Assembly: GCA_963708735.1 (NCBI GenBank)
Contig: CAVPTW010000042.1
Coordinates: 124,001 to 188,000, forward strand
Origin: JAGPUQ01 sp963708735
GTDB taxonomy: Bacteria > Pseudomonadota > Gammaproteobacteria > Pseudomonadales > Porticoccaceae
Length of the DNA: 64,000 nucleotides
Reading direction: 5' to 3'
Shown: piece after piece, positions 50,434 to 60,259 of the stretch
How positions within the stretch are numbered: the stretch's first letter is position 1
Layout: each line of letters starts with the position of its first letter
Program-made: the position numbers and the translations under genes
The notes under the pieces: generated by a model
The model's input: only the letters and a program-made list of their open reading frames with translations
What the model was told of the DNA's origin: nothing
Database searches by the model: none

Positions 50434-52842
50434 TCAGGCTGGCGGCGGCGTCGCCATGCGCGATCGGGCCGGCAGCAGCCAGCGCGCCAGCGCGGGGAGA
50501 ATCAGGATTGCGCCAAGCATGTTGGTCACGAACAGGAAAGTCAGCAGAATTCCCATGTCTGTCTGGAATTTCAACGACGCGAAAATCCAGGTGCAAACCC
50601 CGGCGCCGAGCGTGGCACCGATAAAAATCACCGCCTTGCCGGTTAGCCGCATGGCTTTGTAGAAGGCCTCGTAGAGAGAATCGCCGGTCTTCAGGAAGCC
50701 ACTCATCGCCGCGTAAATGTAGATCGCGTAATCCACACCAACACCCACGCCCAGCGCCATCATCGGCAGGGTATTCACTTTAAGACCGATATCGAGGATC
50801 GCCATCATGGCGTTGCTGAGCAGGGATACAAACACCAGCGGGATGATGATGCACAGAGTGCCCACTATCGAGCGGAAGGCCAGTAACGTCAACACCACCG
50901 TAACGGCATATACCCAGAACAGCATGGGCCATTCCGCGGCGGCTACCGTCTGGTTGGTGGCGGCGATAATGCCGACATTGCCAGCGGCCAGGCGCAGATG
51001 GAAGCGGTCCTTGGGCAGCGTCGGCTGATAGGCGTTGATGCCGGCAATGATGGTATTGATGGTCTCCGCCTTGTGATCGGTGGTAAAAATATTCACCGGC
51101 ATTGCCGTGCAATCGGAGTTCATCAGTTCCTTGCCGCCCCCACCCATGTGGTAGAGACTCGACGACATGCTGTAATGATTGCGTGATAACTCGAACCAAC
51201 GCGCGCTGCCTTCGTTGTTGGCGGCCAGAATGACTTTCATGGCCCGCGCCAGCGAGTCGACCGACTGCACGCCGGGCAGGCTGCGCACATACCAGGCAAA
51301 CCGGTCCATCTCTTTCATGACGTCGTAATCGACGCAGGCATTGGGTTGCGCTTCCACGATCACCGCCAATTTGTCGACCCCGATAGAGAATTTCTTGGCA
51401 ATGGCCAAGCTATCGACGTTATAGCGCGCGTCCTCCCGGAGCTCGGAAACCCCCGCATGAAGATCGCCAATCTTCATCTGATGGCCTTTGTAAACTCCCC
51501 ATACCGTCAACAGCGCAACCAGTGCCAGGATCCCCAGGGAAGGGCCGGTCTCGGTGGCACGCGCAATGAAGCGCCACACCTTGTCGCGCTTCATTTCCGC
51601 CTCACGATGACGCTGGCGATAACGCTCCAGATTCGGGATGCGCACATAGGACAGCATCACCGGCAATAAAATCATCTTGGTGAACAACATGATCGCCATG
51701 CCAATGCTGGCGGTGATCGCGGTCTCGCGAACGATACCGATGGCGATCAGCAGAATGGTGGCAAAGCTGACCGATCCGGTGATCACCGCGAGCGCACCCG
51801 GCACCAGCAAGCGGCGGAAGGTGCGTTTCGCCGCTTCCAGGCTGTCCACGCCGTGCGGTACCTCGGGTGGCGGCACCACGGGCCGACCCTTATCGTCCGT
51901 GTCCCCGCCGTACATGACCTCGCCCATCCAGCCACTGATCATCTGCACACCGTGGCTGACCCCGATGGCAAACACCAGGAAGGGCACCAGAATGGACATG
52001 GGATCCAGTCCGTAGCCCAGTACATCGAGCGAGCCCAACAAACCCACCACGGCGACCAGCGAAACCGCTGGCGGCAACAGGGAGAGGATCAGGGAACGGG
52101 TGTACAACCAGAGCAAAATCGCGGTAATCAACAAGGTGATACCGAAGAACATCACCACGTCGCGCGCGCCATTGGCGATGTCGCCGGTGGATTTGGCGAA
52201 ACCAATAATGCGAACATCAATGGTATCGGTTTCAAATTTCTTGCGGATCTTGCTTTCCAGATCAGCGGCGACCTTCTGGTAATCCAGTGGCTGGCGTGTA
52301 GCGGGATCGCGTTCGATCAATTCGGCGCGAATCAAGGCACCAGAGAAATCATTCGCCACCAGACTGCCCAGGCGGCCCGACTTGATGATGTTGTTGCGGA
52401 CGATCGGCATCCATTCTTCAGTGGGACGAAATTCTGCCGGAACCACGTTGCCCCCGGAAAAACCGTCTTCAACCACCTCGATATAGCGCACATTCGGCGT
52501 GAAGATCGAGGTTACCGTCGAGCGGGCAATCCCCGGCAGGAAAAAAACTTCGTCCGTAGCCAGTTTCATGGCTTCGAAGAACTTGGGATTGAATATGGTG
52601 CCTTCCTTCTGGATCAGCGCCACAACAATCTGGTTGCCGGTACCAAAATCGTCCTGATAATGCACGAGTGTCTTGATGTACTCGTGATTGAACGGCAGCA
52701 GCTTCTCGAAACCTGCATCAACCCGGAGTTTGAGCGCGTTGTAGCCGGCGAACGCGGTCAGGGCGGTGAAAAGGGCCAGAATCAGGATACGATTTGAAAA
52801 CATCAACCGTATCGTACGATCCATCAAGGTTTCCTTCGTCAT
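50434..52842 (-). CDS. RND-superfamily (MMPL-type) transporter
   Basis: A 802-residue inner-membrane protein with the RND duplication: one helix, a large periplasmic domain, then five helices, repeated. Visible are LILALFTALTAFAGYNALKL, the first sterol-sensing-like bundle (VMFFGITLLITAILLWLYTR, VFAIGVSHGVQMISGWMGEV) and the second (MALGVGVGVDYAIYIYAAMS, where the Asp is the likely proton relay residue). Related proteins export lipids or hopanoids. The second start, ATG at 52824 after AAGGAAACC, has a better ribosome site than 52842. It is last in a set with YCF48, DUF1329 and DUF1302 genes. Confidence 0.87.
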   Translation of the reverse strand: MTKETLMDRTIRLMFSNRILILALFTALTAFAGYNALKLRVDAGFEKLLPFNHEYIKTLVHYQDDFGTGNQIVVALIQKEGTIFNPKFFEAMKLATDEVFFLPGIARSTVTSIFTPNVRYIEVVEDGFSGGNVVPAEFRPTEEWMPIVRNNIIKSGRLGSLVANDFSGALIRAELIERDPATRQPLDYQKVAADLESKIRKKFETDTIDVRIIGFAKSTGDIANGARDVVMFFGITLLITAILLWLYTRSLILSLLPPAVSLVAVVGLLGSLDVLGYGLDPMSILVPFLVFAIGVSHGVQMISGWMGEVMYGGDTDDKGRPVVPPPEVPHGVDSLEAAKRTFRRLLVPGALAVITGSVSFATILLIAIGIVRETAITASIGMAIMLFTKMILLPVMLSYVRIPNLERYRQRHREAEMKRDKVWRFIARATETGPSLGILALVALLTVWGVYKGHQMKIGDLHAGVSELREDARYNVDSLAIAKKFSIGVDKLAVIVEAQPNACVDYDVMKEMDRFAWYVRSLPGVQSVDSLARAMKVILAANNEGSARWFELSRNHYSMSSSLYHMGGGGKELMNSDCTAMPVNIFTTDHKAETINTIIAGINAYQPTLPKDRFHLRLAAGNVGIIAATNQTVAAAEWPMLFWVYAVTVVLTLLAFRSIVGTLCIIIPLVFVSLLSNAMMAILDIGLKVNTLPMMALGVGVGVDYAIYIYAAMSGFLKTGDSLYEAFYKAMRLTGKAVIFIGATLGAGVCTWIFASLKFQTDMGILLTFLFVTNMLGAILILPALARWLLPARSRMATPPPA

Positions 52843-52909
52843 GGCATATACCTGTCGTAACGTTAAGCCGTGCTCTGAACGAGCGCGCCCCGGGTATCGA
52901 GATGCTTAC

Positions 52910-54109
52910 TTAGAGTTGAAAAATCTGCGCGCCGGCATCACCAAACAGCAACAACGAATTGGCATCCAGTTTTTGCACTGACATGAAGCCGTTGAATCCG
53001 GGGTAGGGAATTCGCTCCGCAGCTGCACTGCCGGCCTTCAGGCGGAACAGGGTACCGCCGCTGCCGACGATGATGACGTCCCCGCCATCCATTTCGATGG
53101 CATCATTGATGTTGGTGGTGACGCCGCCGGTATCGATCGACGTCCAGGTATTGCCGAGATCAAGTGATCGAAAAATGTGCCCGCGCAATCCGTAGACGAG
53201 CAGTTCACCAGAACTCAGCTGCTTGACGCCAAAAAACGACCCCTCATAAGGCGATTTGATAATGCGCCAAGCGGACTTCGCAGGGCTGGTTGCCGCAGCG
53301 TCCGCGGTGCTCGCGGAATCACCGGCATCCAGCGCATCGCCGTCTGCTTCCGCGTCATCGTCAGCAACCGCGGCTTTCTGATCGTCGTCAACAGCGCCGA
53401 GCTTCGGATCGTAATAAAGCAGAGTACCCAGCTCGCCCACAATCAGGAATCCGTCACCCAGCGGACGAAGCGCATTGAAGTTGGGTTCGGTTTCCTTGTC
53501 GGCCGCCTCCAGCTGGGCGCGCAGCCTGGCGGTACTCACCGTTTTCCAATGGGCCCCGCCGTCTTCGGTGACCAGCATCAACGAAAATGCGCCGATCGCC
53601 CAGCCGTGGAGTTTGTCCGCAAAGTAAATATCCAGAATCGGCTTGGGCAAATCACCGCCCGGAATCGGATCTTCGTACTGAATGGTCCAGTTTTCGCCGG
53701 CGTCGGTAGTGTGCAGAATCAGGGTGTCATGGCCCGCGGCCCAGCCCTCCCGGTCGTCCACGAAGAACACCGTGGTCAACAACACCTGGGACGGCACATT
53801 CGCTTGCGTCCAGGTTTTGCCATCCTTCGAATAAACGATGTCGCCATAGGCGCCCACCGCGACGATGCGATCCGACAGCCGCGCCGAATCCGTCAGCAAG
53901 GCCTTGCTTGCGAGCGCCGACCGGATCGCGGGAATCTGCAAGGACTCTCCTGCCCCGACACCACCCGCAGCAAAGATGCTGGCGAGCAACAGCACGAGCT
54001 GCCCACGCCTTGGCCACCGGAGAACTTTGGCGGCGGCACCTGTGCGGACTACCGCACCTGCGCGCGGAAACCAGGCCGCAAACCACGTCCGGCAATGCTT
54101 GAATTTCAT
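52910..54109 (-). CDS. YCF48/BNR-repeat periplasmic protein
   Basis: A 399-residue beta-propeller protein of the Ycf48-like family. An N-terminal membrane or signal segment (GQLVLLLASIFAAGGVGAGE, residues about 35-60) is followed by repeated Asp-box motifs: SKDGKTW, TTDAGENW, TEDGGAHW and SLDLGNTW. An acidic low-complexity insert (AVADDDAEADGDALDAGDSA) interrupts it. In this setting the propeller is thought to be a periplasmic adaptor between the RND pump and outer-membrane parts; that is inference from co-occurrence. The ATG at 54109 has GGGAACAG before it. Confidence 0.85.
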   Translation of the reverse strand: MKFKHCRTWFAAWFPRAGAVVRTGAAAKVLRWPRRGQLVLLLASIFAAGGVGAGESLQIPAIRSALASKALLTDSARLSDRIVAVGAYGDIVYSKDGKTWTQANVPSQVLLTTVFFVDDREGWAAGHDTLILHTTDAGENWTIQYEDPIPGGDLPKPILDIYFADKLHGWAIGAFSLMLVTEDGGAHWKTVSTARLRAQLEAADKETEPNFNALRPLGDGFLIVGELGTLLYYDPKLGAVDDDQKAAVADDDAEADGDALDAGDSASTADAAATSPAKSAWRIIKSPYEGSFFGVKQLSSGELLVYGLRGHIFRSLDLGNTWTSIDTGGVTTNINDAIEMDGGDVIIVGSGGTLFRLKAGSAAAERIPYPGFNGFMSVQKLDANSLLLFGDAGAQIFQL

Positions 54110-54533
54110 AATCTGTTCCCAGCGTCTGAAGTACGGACCAGCGTGCAGGGATCGCATGCATGGCCATGGAGTTGGCACAACGACCAAACGCACCACCCGA
54201 TTATTCGATTGCTCTGTTATTTTTCGTCTTGCGCTTTCGCCCTGCGCTTGCAACTTGCGCTTCATTAATTTTCGGAGCGCAACTCGCCTTTCCCTACCGC
54301 CAGCCATCGGCTTGGCGCCGCGGGTTGTCCCGAGTTTACAGCCCACCGACTTGAATCCACCATGCCTGATTGATTGGCGACATCCAGTTTCGATCCAAAT
54401 CAGCCTGGCACCGGTCTGCATACTCATGGTGCGCAAACGGAATGGCCGAGATCCCTGCCCGGCCATTCTGACCTCCTGAGCCTTCAGTGTTGCAGTCACC
54501 GCGTTGGTTCTCAACGCGGCGATCGGGTCAGGC
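54110..54533. other. Intergenic region between DUF1329 and YCF48 genes
   Basis: 424 bp without a supported gene. It is locally A/T-richer near 54200-54270 (a minus-strand promoter for the YCF48-RND pair could be here), with no clear hairpin. An open minus-strand frame through it lacks protein-like composition. Confidence 0.45.
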
Positions 54534-55955
54534 TCAACGCACGCCCTGCCGGCGCACTTCGTCCGGAGTAAAGTAATCGTCCGGCGCCCGGAAGCTGAAG
54601 TCGGGCGCACTGTCCTCATTATCCAGTCCGAGGATCACCATCCGACCTGCCGACAGGTCGTACTGGTCTTCGATGGTGGACCCAACATAGCCGATGTCGT
54701 AATAGTTCACCGGATGCAGCTCGTAATAGCGCCACAGTTGATTGCGGCGGTCATAGCCGTCCTGCAGCGCCACCCACCAGTTATCCTCGTCGAGGTACAA
54801 CACTCGCTTGCCGTAGTCGTGGGTGGTCCCCGGACGCAGGGTACCCACCAGTTTCCATACCCGGTGGAGCTCGTAACGCGCCAGGCTCTGATTCAGGCGA
54901 CCTTCCTTGGTGATGATGTCGGAGACCTTGATGCTGCCCGAATGCAGCTTGTAACTGTTGTAGGGAATGTAGATTTCCTGACGCCCCTCCAGGGTCCACT
55001 CGAAGCGGTCGTTGGGGCCGTTGAATCCGTATTTCTGGTCGGTGGTGGCCAGGCCGTCGCTGGATGTCAGCGGGTTGTCGTAGACGATCTGCGGCGCCCG
55101 CTTGACCCGACGCTGACCCGGGCTGTAACTCCACGCCTGCCGGAATTGCTGGAAGAAGCTCATCGGTTCCCGCGCCAGCACCACCTGTCCGGCCTGCTTC
55201 GCCGGCGCCGTGGCGGTCTGGTAGTACAGGAACCCCGTGCCCGGCTTGTTGGGATCAAAGTTTTCCAGCGTGTGCCCTTCTTCCGAGTAGGGCCAGTGCA
55301 ACTGCACCGACAGCTTGACCACCTCGTAGTTGCCGTTGCTGGTGACCGGCGCGATATTGTCCCAACTGTTTGTCCAGGGAGCCACCGGGCGCGTCATGAC
55401 GTTCATCAGCGCCTGGGGACCATTTTTCGCTATCGGGAACGCCCAGCCGGTGATGGCGTTCTTGAACCCGATCATGTTCGGACGATCGGTCGACATGAGG
55501 ATGTCCGCGCGCCCCGCGTTTTCGAGTGCGGCCTTGTAGATATAGGTCTTGTACACCGCCGTGCGTCGGGTCGGGTAGACGTTCATGAAGTAGTCCGGGT
55601 AGGTCTCGAACATCTTCTGTTGGCCCGGCGTCAGCTTGTCCGCATACTGTTTGTAGTTCTGCGCCGTGATGGTGAACAGCGGCTTGTCCGCCGGGAACGG
55701 ATCCGGATGGAATGTCCCCGGCTTGAAGTCCGCCGGGGCCTTGAGCGGCTCGTCTTTCCACGCCGGAATGCTGCCGTCGGCATTGCCGGCGCGGATCGCG
55801 CCGGCCGGTGTCAGTTCGGTGCCTTCCAGACCCAGCTTGGCAAGCTCCGCCGCCGTGGGCTTTTCGTTGTAATCCTCGGCCCAGGTCCCCTGGACTACCG
55901 CCAGACTGAACAGGGTGGCGCCCGTGATCGATACGACTTGCTTGTAGATCGACAT
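54534..55955 (-). CDS. DUF1329 outer-membrane-associated protein
   Basis: A 473-residue exported protein. The signal peptide is VVSITGATLFSLAVVQGTWA with cleavage before EDYNEK. DUF1329 features include LGLEGTELTPAGAIRAGNAD, GSIPAWKDE, YKQYADKLTPGQQKMFETYP and YVGSTIEDQYDLSAGRMVIL. The family is beta-rich, thought to resemble lipoprotein-carrier folds, and nearly always lies next to DUF1302. No lipobox is seen. It is 11 bp downstream of the DUF1302 gene, so both are in one transcript. Confidence 0.9.
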   Translation of the reverse strand: MSIYKQVVSITGATLFSLAVVQGTWAEDYNEKPTAAELAKLGLEGTELTPAGAIRAGNADGSIPAWKDEPLKAPADFKPGTFHPDPFPADKPLFTITAQNYKQYADKLTPGQQKMFETYPDYFMNVYPTRRTAVYKTYIYKAALENAGRADILMSTDRPNMIGFKNAITGWAFPIAKNGPQALMNVMTRPVAPWTNSWDNIAPVTSNGNYEVVKLSVQLHWPYSEEGHTLENFDPNKPGTGFLYYQTATAPAKQAGQVVLAREPMSFFQQFRQAWSYSPGQRRVKRAPQIVYDNPLTSSDGLATTDQKYGFNGPNDRFEWTLEGRQEIYIPYNSYKLHSGSIKVSDIITKEGRLNQSLARYELHRVWKLVGTLRPGTTHDYGKRVLYLDEDNWWVALQDGYDRRNQLWRYYELHPVNYYDIGYVGSTIEDQYDLSAGRMVILGLDNEDSAPDFSFRAPDDYFTPDEVRRQGVR

Positions 55956-55966
55956 CGTTAAATTCC

Positions 55967-57814
55967 TCAGAAGCTGTATTTGAACGTCAGGGCCAGGTTG
56001 TCACGGTCATCCCATACCCCGGCTTTGCCCAGCCAGGTGGTATAGGCCAGATCCAGCGATGTGGAGCTCAGGTATTCGAACGTCACCCCGGCCACCAGCG
56101 TCTTCTGGTCCTGCACCAGCGCACCCGAGCCGAACGGCGTGTAACCCCGCACCCCGTGCGCAAACACAAACCGCGGTTTCATGTTCAGGTTCCAGAACAG
56201 GTTGTTGTACTGGAACGACGCCACCGCCGTGTAACCCCAGGCAAACGGCGTGATCGGACGGTCCAGCTGGTCCACACCCTTGAAACTCCCCTTGTCCACA
56301 ATGGTCCCGGCCGCCGCCGCCGTATTACCGTGCAGCAACGCATCCAGCTCCGGCGTAGAGACCGCCGGGGCATGATCGATGCGGTCCGTGGGATCTCCGT
56401 TGCGCAGGTTGTCGATCCAGGACGCCGACACGTCGATGACATAGTTCTGCTGTTGCGCACCGAACGGACCGCCGCCCACCGACTTGGTCAGGTTGCCCAA
56501 CCACATGTACTCGTTCGAGTTGCCGCCGCCGCAGCCCGGCACATTCGGGGTCAGCCCCGCCCGCGCCAACGCCGCTGCCGGTGTACCACCGGCGCCCAAC
56601 ACACCCAGCGCGCCAGCCACACCGGTCAGGCCATGGTTGTTCATGCACTGGCGGATGTCGTAGAAGTCCTGGCGCATATTGAACTCGGTGCCGTAGGACA
56701 ATCCGGTGTCGAACAGCTCGCCCGACAGTGACACCGCATAGGTGTCCTGATCCTGTGGGTAGATCGTTTTGTAGGTCACCGGACCAATCACCGGAAACGC
56801 CACCGGGCCGGTCGGATCGTAGTTCGCCTGCATGTACGGCAGGAAGGCATGGCTGCGCACCCAGTAAAAGCCCAGTTCCGCCGAGTTCATGCTGTCGATC
56901 ACAAAGCGCGTCGCCAGACCCCATTGCCCGCCGCTGTCGGGGTAATCGCGACCGCGGTATTCAACGCCGGGAATGCTCAGGTCGGGATTGAAGCCGGGCC
57001 CCAGGAAATCGAAGGGACTGAACAGGGTGCTCGGCGAGATGAATGTCGATGGCCGCCACTCGTACACATAATAGCCCTCGACCATCCAGTTGTCGGTCAG
57101 CCCCAGGGAGCCCGACACCAGCCCCTGGGGCAGCAGCCGCTCCTTGACCTCGGTGCCGGGCATCACCCGTCCGTTGAGATCCTCGGGGCTCTGCATGGTG
57201 GCGATACCGCCGCCCTGGATGTTGCTCTCGCCCCAACTGAGCACCTGCCGGCCCACACGCATCGACAGGGGATGATCCCCCAGCGTCCAGCTACCGTAGA
57301 CAAAGGCGTCGAGCAGGTAGGCCTTGTTGGCGGCGTCCTGCGCACCTTTCGACACGCCATTCAACTGGCCGCCCGGGGTGCGGCCGAAGCAGTTGGTGCA
57401 GTCCTTGTGATTGAGGGTGTAGTCGTAGATGTACTTGAAGCGGGTGAAAAATCCGTAATCGCCCTTGGAGATGCTCAACTCGCCCAGATAGGTCAGCGGC
57501 GTGCTGTAGATATCCCCGGCATCACTGAAAACATTCCAGTTGCCGCTGGCCTGAAAGCTCGGATGATGGGCACTCTGGGTGCGCATCGCGGATGACACCG
57601 TCAGGGTACTGTCCAGATAGGCATTGATCTCCGGATCCTGGAAGTCGATCTTGAACGCCGCCGCCGGACCGGCAATCAGCGCCAGGACGGTTGCGCCGAG
57701 GAACTGGCGTCGTCGAATTGCGTTTGTCTTGGTGCCCAATCCTGCTTCGCCAGGTCGGTTACTTGAAAAACGGGCAAGACGAGAGCCTGCCGAATTGCTG
57801 GCTGAATGGTTCAA
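55967..57814 (-). CDS. DUF1302 outer-membrane beta-barrel protein
   Basis: A 615-residue outer-membrane protein. A twin-arginine-like leader (RRRQFLGATVLALIAGPAAA) precedes KIDFQDPEINAYLDSTLTVS, the usual DUF1302 start. The body has barrel-like alternation: MRVGRQVLSWGESNIQGGGI, FRFD-like GWATR segments and MVEGYYVYEWRPSTFISPST. It ends in LALTFKYSF with the terminal Phe required for barrel assembly. It is a likely outer-membrane channel for a hydrophobic substrate, first gene of the DUF1302-DUF1329 pair. Confidence 0.9.
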   Translation of the reverse strand: MNHSASNSAGSRLARFSSNRPGEAGLGTKTNAIRRRQFLGATVLALIAGPAAAFKIDFQDPEINAYLDSTLTVSSAMRTQSAHHPSFQASGNWNVFSDAGDIYSTPLTYLGELSISKGDYGFFTRFKYIYDYTLNHKDCTNCFGRTPGGQLNGVSKGAQDAANKAYLLDAFVYGSWTLGDHPLSMRVGRQVLSWGESNIQGGGIATMQSPEDLNGRVMPGTEVKERLLPQGLVSGSLGLTDNWMVEGYYVYEWRPSTFISPSTLFSPFDFLGPGFNPDLSIPGVEYRGRDYPDSGGQWGLATRFVIDSMNSAELGFYWVRSHAFLPYMQANYDPTGPVAFPVIGPVTYKTIYPQDQDTYAVSLSGELFDTGLSYGTEFNMRQDFYDIRQCMNNHGLTGVAGALGVLGAGGTPAAALARAGLTPNVPGCGGGNSNEYMWLGNLTKSVGGGPFGAQQQNYVIDVSASWIDNLRNGDPTDRIDHAPAVSTPELDALLHGNTAAAAGTIVDKGSFKGVDQLDRPITPFAWGYTAVASFQYNNLFWNLNMKPRFVFAHGVRGYTPFGSGALVQDQKTLVAGVTFEYLSSTSLDLAYTTWLGKAGVWDDRDNLALTFKYSF

Positions 57815-58145
57815 AGCTACCCCCTGTTTTTACTTCTTTGTTTTTACTTCTGTTGTGTCTGCTGCGTGGTCAATCATTTTGGTATACACCCACCCGCTGT
57901 GTCGGTAGGAAGCGCAGCGCTCGCGCAAACTAAAACCTGGCGCCCGCGCTGTCAAGGGATTGACACATAATTCTCACCCTAATGGTGTCAGTGAGCAGGT
58001 TGGGGCTTTGCGTTACCGGACCGTAGCAAAGGTGCCCACAGCCTCCGCCCTGCAACACCGTGCCCCACTACCCAGATCGCACCGATCTGTCTCCCGGCGC
58101 ATGTTTTCGGTAGCATGGCGACTGCCCGCTGGCGCGCCCGAAACA
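57815..58145. other. Divergent promoter region, DUF1302 and pyrC
   Basis: 331 bp with an A/T-rich half (57815-57900) toward DUF1302 and TTGACA at 57960 toward pyrC, but no well-spaced -10. Plus-strand frames here show no family similarity. No riboswitch-like fold or pyrimidine attenuator was recognised. Confidence 0.45.
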
Positions 58146-59204
58146 ATGAATTCCGTTACCCTGAATCTGCCTGACGATTGGCATATGCATCTACGCGACG
58201 GCGAGGTGCTGGCCGATACAGTGCCTGCCGCCACGCGCCAGTTCGGTCGGGGCGTGGTGATGCCGAACCTCCGCCCGCCGGTGGTCACGGTTGCGCAAGC
58301 CGAACATTACCGCGCGAGGATCCTGGAAGCCCGCCCGCCGGGGAGCACTTGGGAACCTCTGATGACGCTCTACCTCACCGACAACACCCGGGTGGACGAG
58401 CTTCGCGCCGCCAAGCACAGCGGGATGATCCTGGGCGTGAAATACTATCCCGCCGGCGCCACGACCAATTCAGACTCCGGGGTTACCGCTCTGGATGAGG
58501 TTTTTCCGCTGCTGGAGGAAATGCAGGCACTGGACCTGCCGCTGCTGCTGCACGGCGAAGTAACCGATCCGGACGTGGATATCTTCGACCGCGAAGCGAT
58601 CTTCATCGACCGCCACTTTGCGCCCCTGGTGAAGAATTTCCCGGCGCTGCGCCTGGTACTCGAACACATCACGACACGGGAAGCTGCCCAGTTCATCGCC
58701 GCCGCACCGCCCAACGTCGCAGCCACGCTCACGCCACAGCACCTGCTGTTCAACCGCAATGATCTGTTGGCCGGCGGGATACGGCCCCATTTTTATTGCC
58801 TGCCCGTCCTGAAACGGGATGGCCACCGCCAGGCCCTGGTCGCGGCCGCCACCAGCGGCAGCGGCCATTTCTTTCTCGGCACCGACTCGGCGCCACACCC
58901 GCGCCCGCTGAAAGAAGCAGCGTGCGGCTGCGCCGGTTGCTATAGTCACCACGCCGCGCTGGAGCTCTACGCCATGGCCTTCGACCAGGCGGGGGCGCTC
59001 GATCGTCTGGAAGGTTTTGCCAGTCACTTTGGTGCCGACTTCTACCGGCTGCCGCGCCACACCGCCACCGTCACCCTGCAGCGGACCGCCTGGCGAGTGC
59101 CTGAAACGGTCAGTCTGGGCCAGGATGCGCTGGTACCGCTCGCGGCCGGCGACACCCTGCCCTGGCACATGCTCCCCCGTTCCACCACCGAGGAACCAGC
59201 TTGA
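58146..59204 (+). CDS. pyrC: Dihydroorotase
   Basis: A 352-residue zinc amidohydrolase of the pyrimidine pathway, converting carbamoyl aspartate to dihydroorotate. Metal ligands: His-Met-His in DDWHMHLRDGEVLADTVP, the carboxylated Lys in GVKYYPAGATTNSDSGV, LLLHGEVTDPDVDIFDREA, VLEHITTREAAQFI and FLGTDSAPHPRPLKEAACGC with the catalytic Asp. It belongs to the E. coli PyrC type. ATG at 58146 chosen by alignment with the family start (MNSVTLNLPDDWHMHL). The stop overlaps rnt as TTGA. Confidence 0.95.
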   Translation: MNSVTLNLPDDWHMHLRDGEVLADTVPAATRQFGRGVVMPNLRPPVVTVAQAEHYRARILEARPPGSTWEPLMTLYLTDNTRVDELRAAKHSGMILGVKYYPAGATTNSDSGVTALDEVFPLLEEMQALDLPLLLHGEVTDPDVDIFDREAIFIDRHFAPLVKNFPALRLVLEHITTREAAQFIAAAPPNVAATLTPQHLLFNRNDLLAGGIRPHFYCLPVLKRDGHRQALVAAATSGSGHFFLGTDSAPHPRPLKEAACGCAGCYSHHAALELYAMAFDQAGALDRLEGFASHFGADFYRLPRHTATVTLQRTAWRVPETVSLGQDALVPLAAGDTLPWHMLPRSTTEEPA

Positions 59205-59860
59205 CTCTCCTGCCCGACTGCGGCTTGGCGGAACGTTTTCGCGGCTATTTACCCGTTGCCATCGACGTGGAAACCGGCGGCTTCGACTGCCGCCATCACG
59301 CGCTGCTGGAAATCGCCGCGGTCGTCATGACCATGGACGAGAACGGTCTGCTGCGCCCCTACGAAACCGTGGCCACCGGCGTGATTCCCCACCCGGGTCT
59401 CGCCATCGAGCAGTCCGCGCTGGACTTTACCGGTATCGATCCCGACGATCCCGACCGCATCGCTGTGTCGGAGCCGGACGCGCTGGCGAGTGTCTTCAGG
59501 GTGGTACGCAGGGCGGTGCAGGATCACAACTGCACGCGAGCGATCATGGTGGCGCACAACGCGCATTTTGATCTGGGCTTCGTCAACCGTGCGGCGGAAC
59601 GCTGCGATATCAAGCGCAATCCCTTCCACCCCTTCTCGTGCTTCGATACCGCCACGCTTGGCGGCCTGGCTTTCGGCCAGACGGTGCTGGCGCGCGCCTG
59701 TGCCGCCGCCGCCATCCCCTACGATACCCGCGCAGCCCACAACGCGCGCTACGACGCCGAATGCACCGCTGCGCTGTTCTGCGCCATCGTCAATCGGTGG
59801 CAAACGCTGGGCGGCTGGCCGCCGGGATCAGCGACCGGGGCAAATCCCTCCGACCGCTGA
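59201..59860 (+). CDS. rnt: Ribonuclease T
   Basis: A 219-residue DEDDh 3'-exonuclease that trims tRNA and other stable RNA ends. Catalytic motifs are AIDVETGGFDCRHHALLEIA (Asp, Glu), VAHNAHFDLGFVNRAAER (Asp) and AAHNARYDAECTAALFCAI (His, Asp). Conserved RNA-binding segments include NPFHPFSCFDTATLGGLAFG. The TTG start overlaps the pyrC stop. The pyrC-rnt arrangement is common in gammaproteobacteria. A terminator follows. Confidence 0.94.
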   Translation: MTLLPDCGLAERFRGYLPVAIDVETGGFDCRHHALLEIAAVVMTMDENGLLRPYETVATGVIPHPGLAIEQSALDFTGIDPDDPDRIAVSEPDALASVFRVVRRAVQDHNCTRAIMVAHNAHFDLGFVNRAAERCDIKRNPFHPFSCFDTATLGGLAFGQTVLARACAAAAIPYDTRAAHNARYDAECTAALFCAIVNRWQTLGGWPPGSATGANPSDR

Positions 59861-59883
59861 CGGGACTGGGCGGCAGGCGGCAC

Positions 59884-59914
59884 AAAAAAACGCGGGCATC
59901 TCTGCCCGCGTTTA
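59884..59914. terminator. Bidirectional intrinsic terminator
   Basis: Stem ACGCGGGCA (59890-59898), loop TCTC, ACGCGGGCA complement TGCCCGCGT (59903-59911), preceded by A7 and followed by TTTAT. It separates convergent rnt and grxD. Confidence 0.88.
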
Positions 59915-59938
59915 TGCGCTCGGAAGCTCTGGTCCGGA

Positions 59939-60259
59939 TCAGGCCGCCGCCGTGGCCTCTTGCACCAGACGCTTCAATTCGCCACTTTCATAGAGCTCGG
60001 TGATGATGTCGCAACCCCCAACCAGTTCGCCCTTCACCCACAACTGGGGGAACGTCGGCCAATCGGCGTACTTGGGAAGATTGGCGCGGATATCGGGATT
60101 GGTCAGCACATCGACATAGGCAAAACGCTCACCGCAGGCCATCAACGCCTGCACGGAGCGCGCGGAAAACCCGCACTGCGGCTGATTCGGCGATCCTTTC
60201 ATGTAGAGGATTACCGGATTGCTTTCGATCTGCTCGCGAATGGATTCGAAAATATCCAT
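59939..60259 (-). CDS. grxD: Monothiol glutaredoxin (Grx4 type)
   Basis: A 106-residue CGFS glutaredoxin that carries [2Fe-2S] clusters between scaffold and target proteins. MDIFESIREQIESNPVILYM is followed by KGSPNQPQCGFSARSVQALM (active-site CGFS), DWPTFPQLWVKGELVGGCDI and ITELYESGELKRLV. The fold and length match the E. coli protein. The ATG at 60259 is the only sensible start; GAGAGGCC precedes it. Confidence 0.94.
   Translation of the reverse strand: MDIFESIREQIESNPVILYMKGSPNQPQCGFSARSVQALMACGERFAYVDVLTNPDIRANLPKYADWPTFPQLWVKGELVGGCDIITELYESGELKRLVQEATAAA

Noticed and set aside
57960..57990. Strong sigma-70 promoter for pyrC based on TTGACA
   Set aside because: No acceptable -10 box is found at 16-18 bp spacing; the nearest TAATGG is only 14 bp away.
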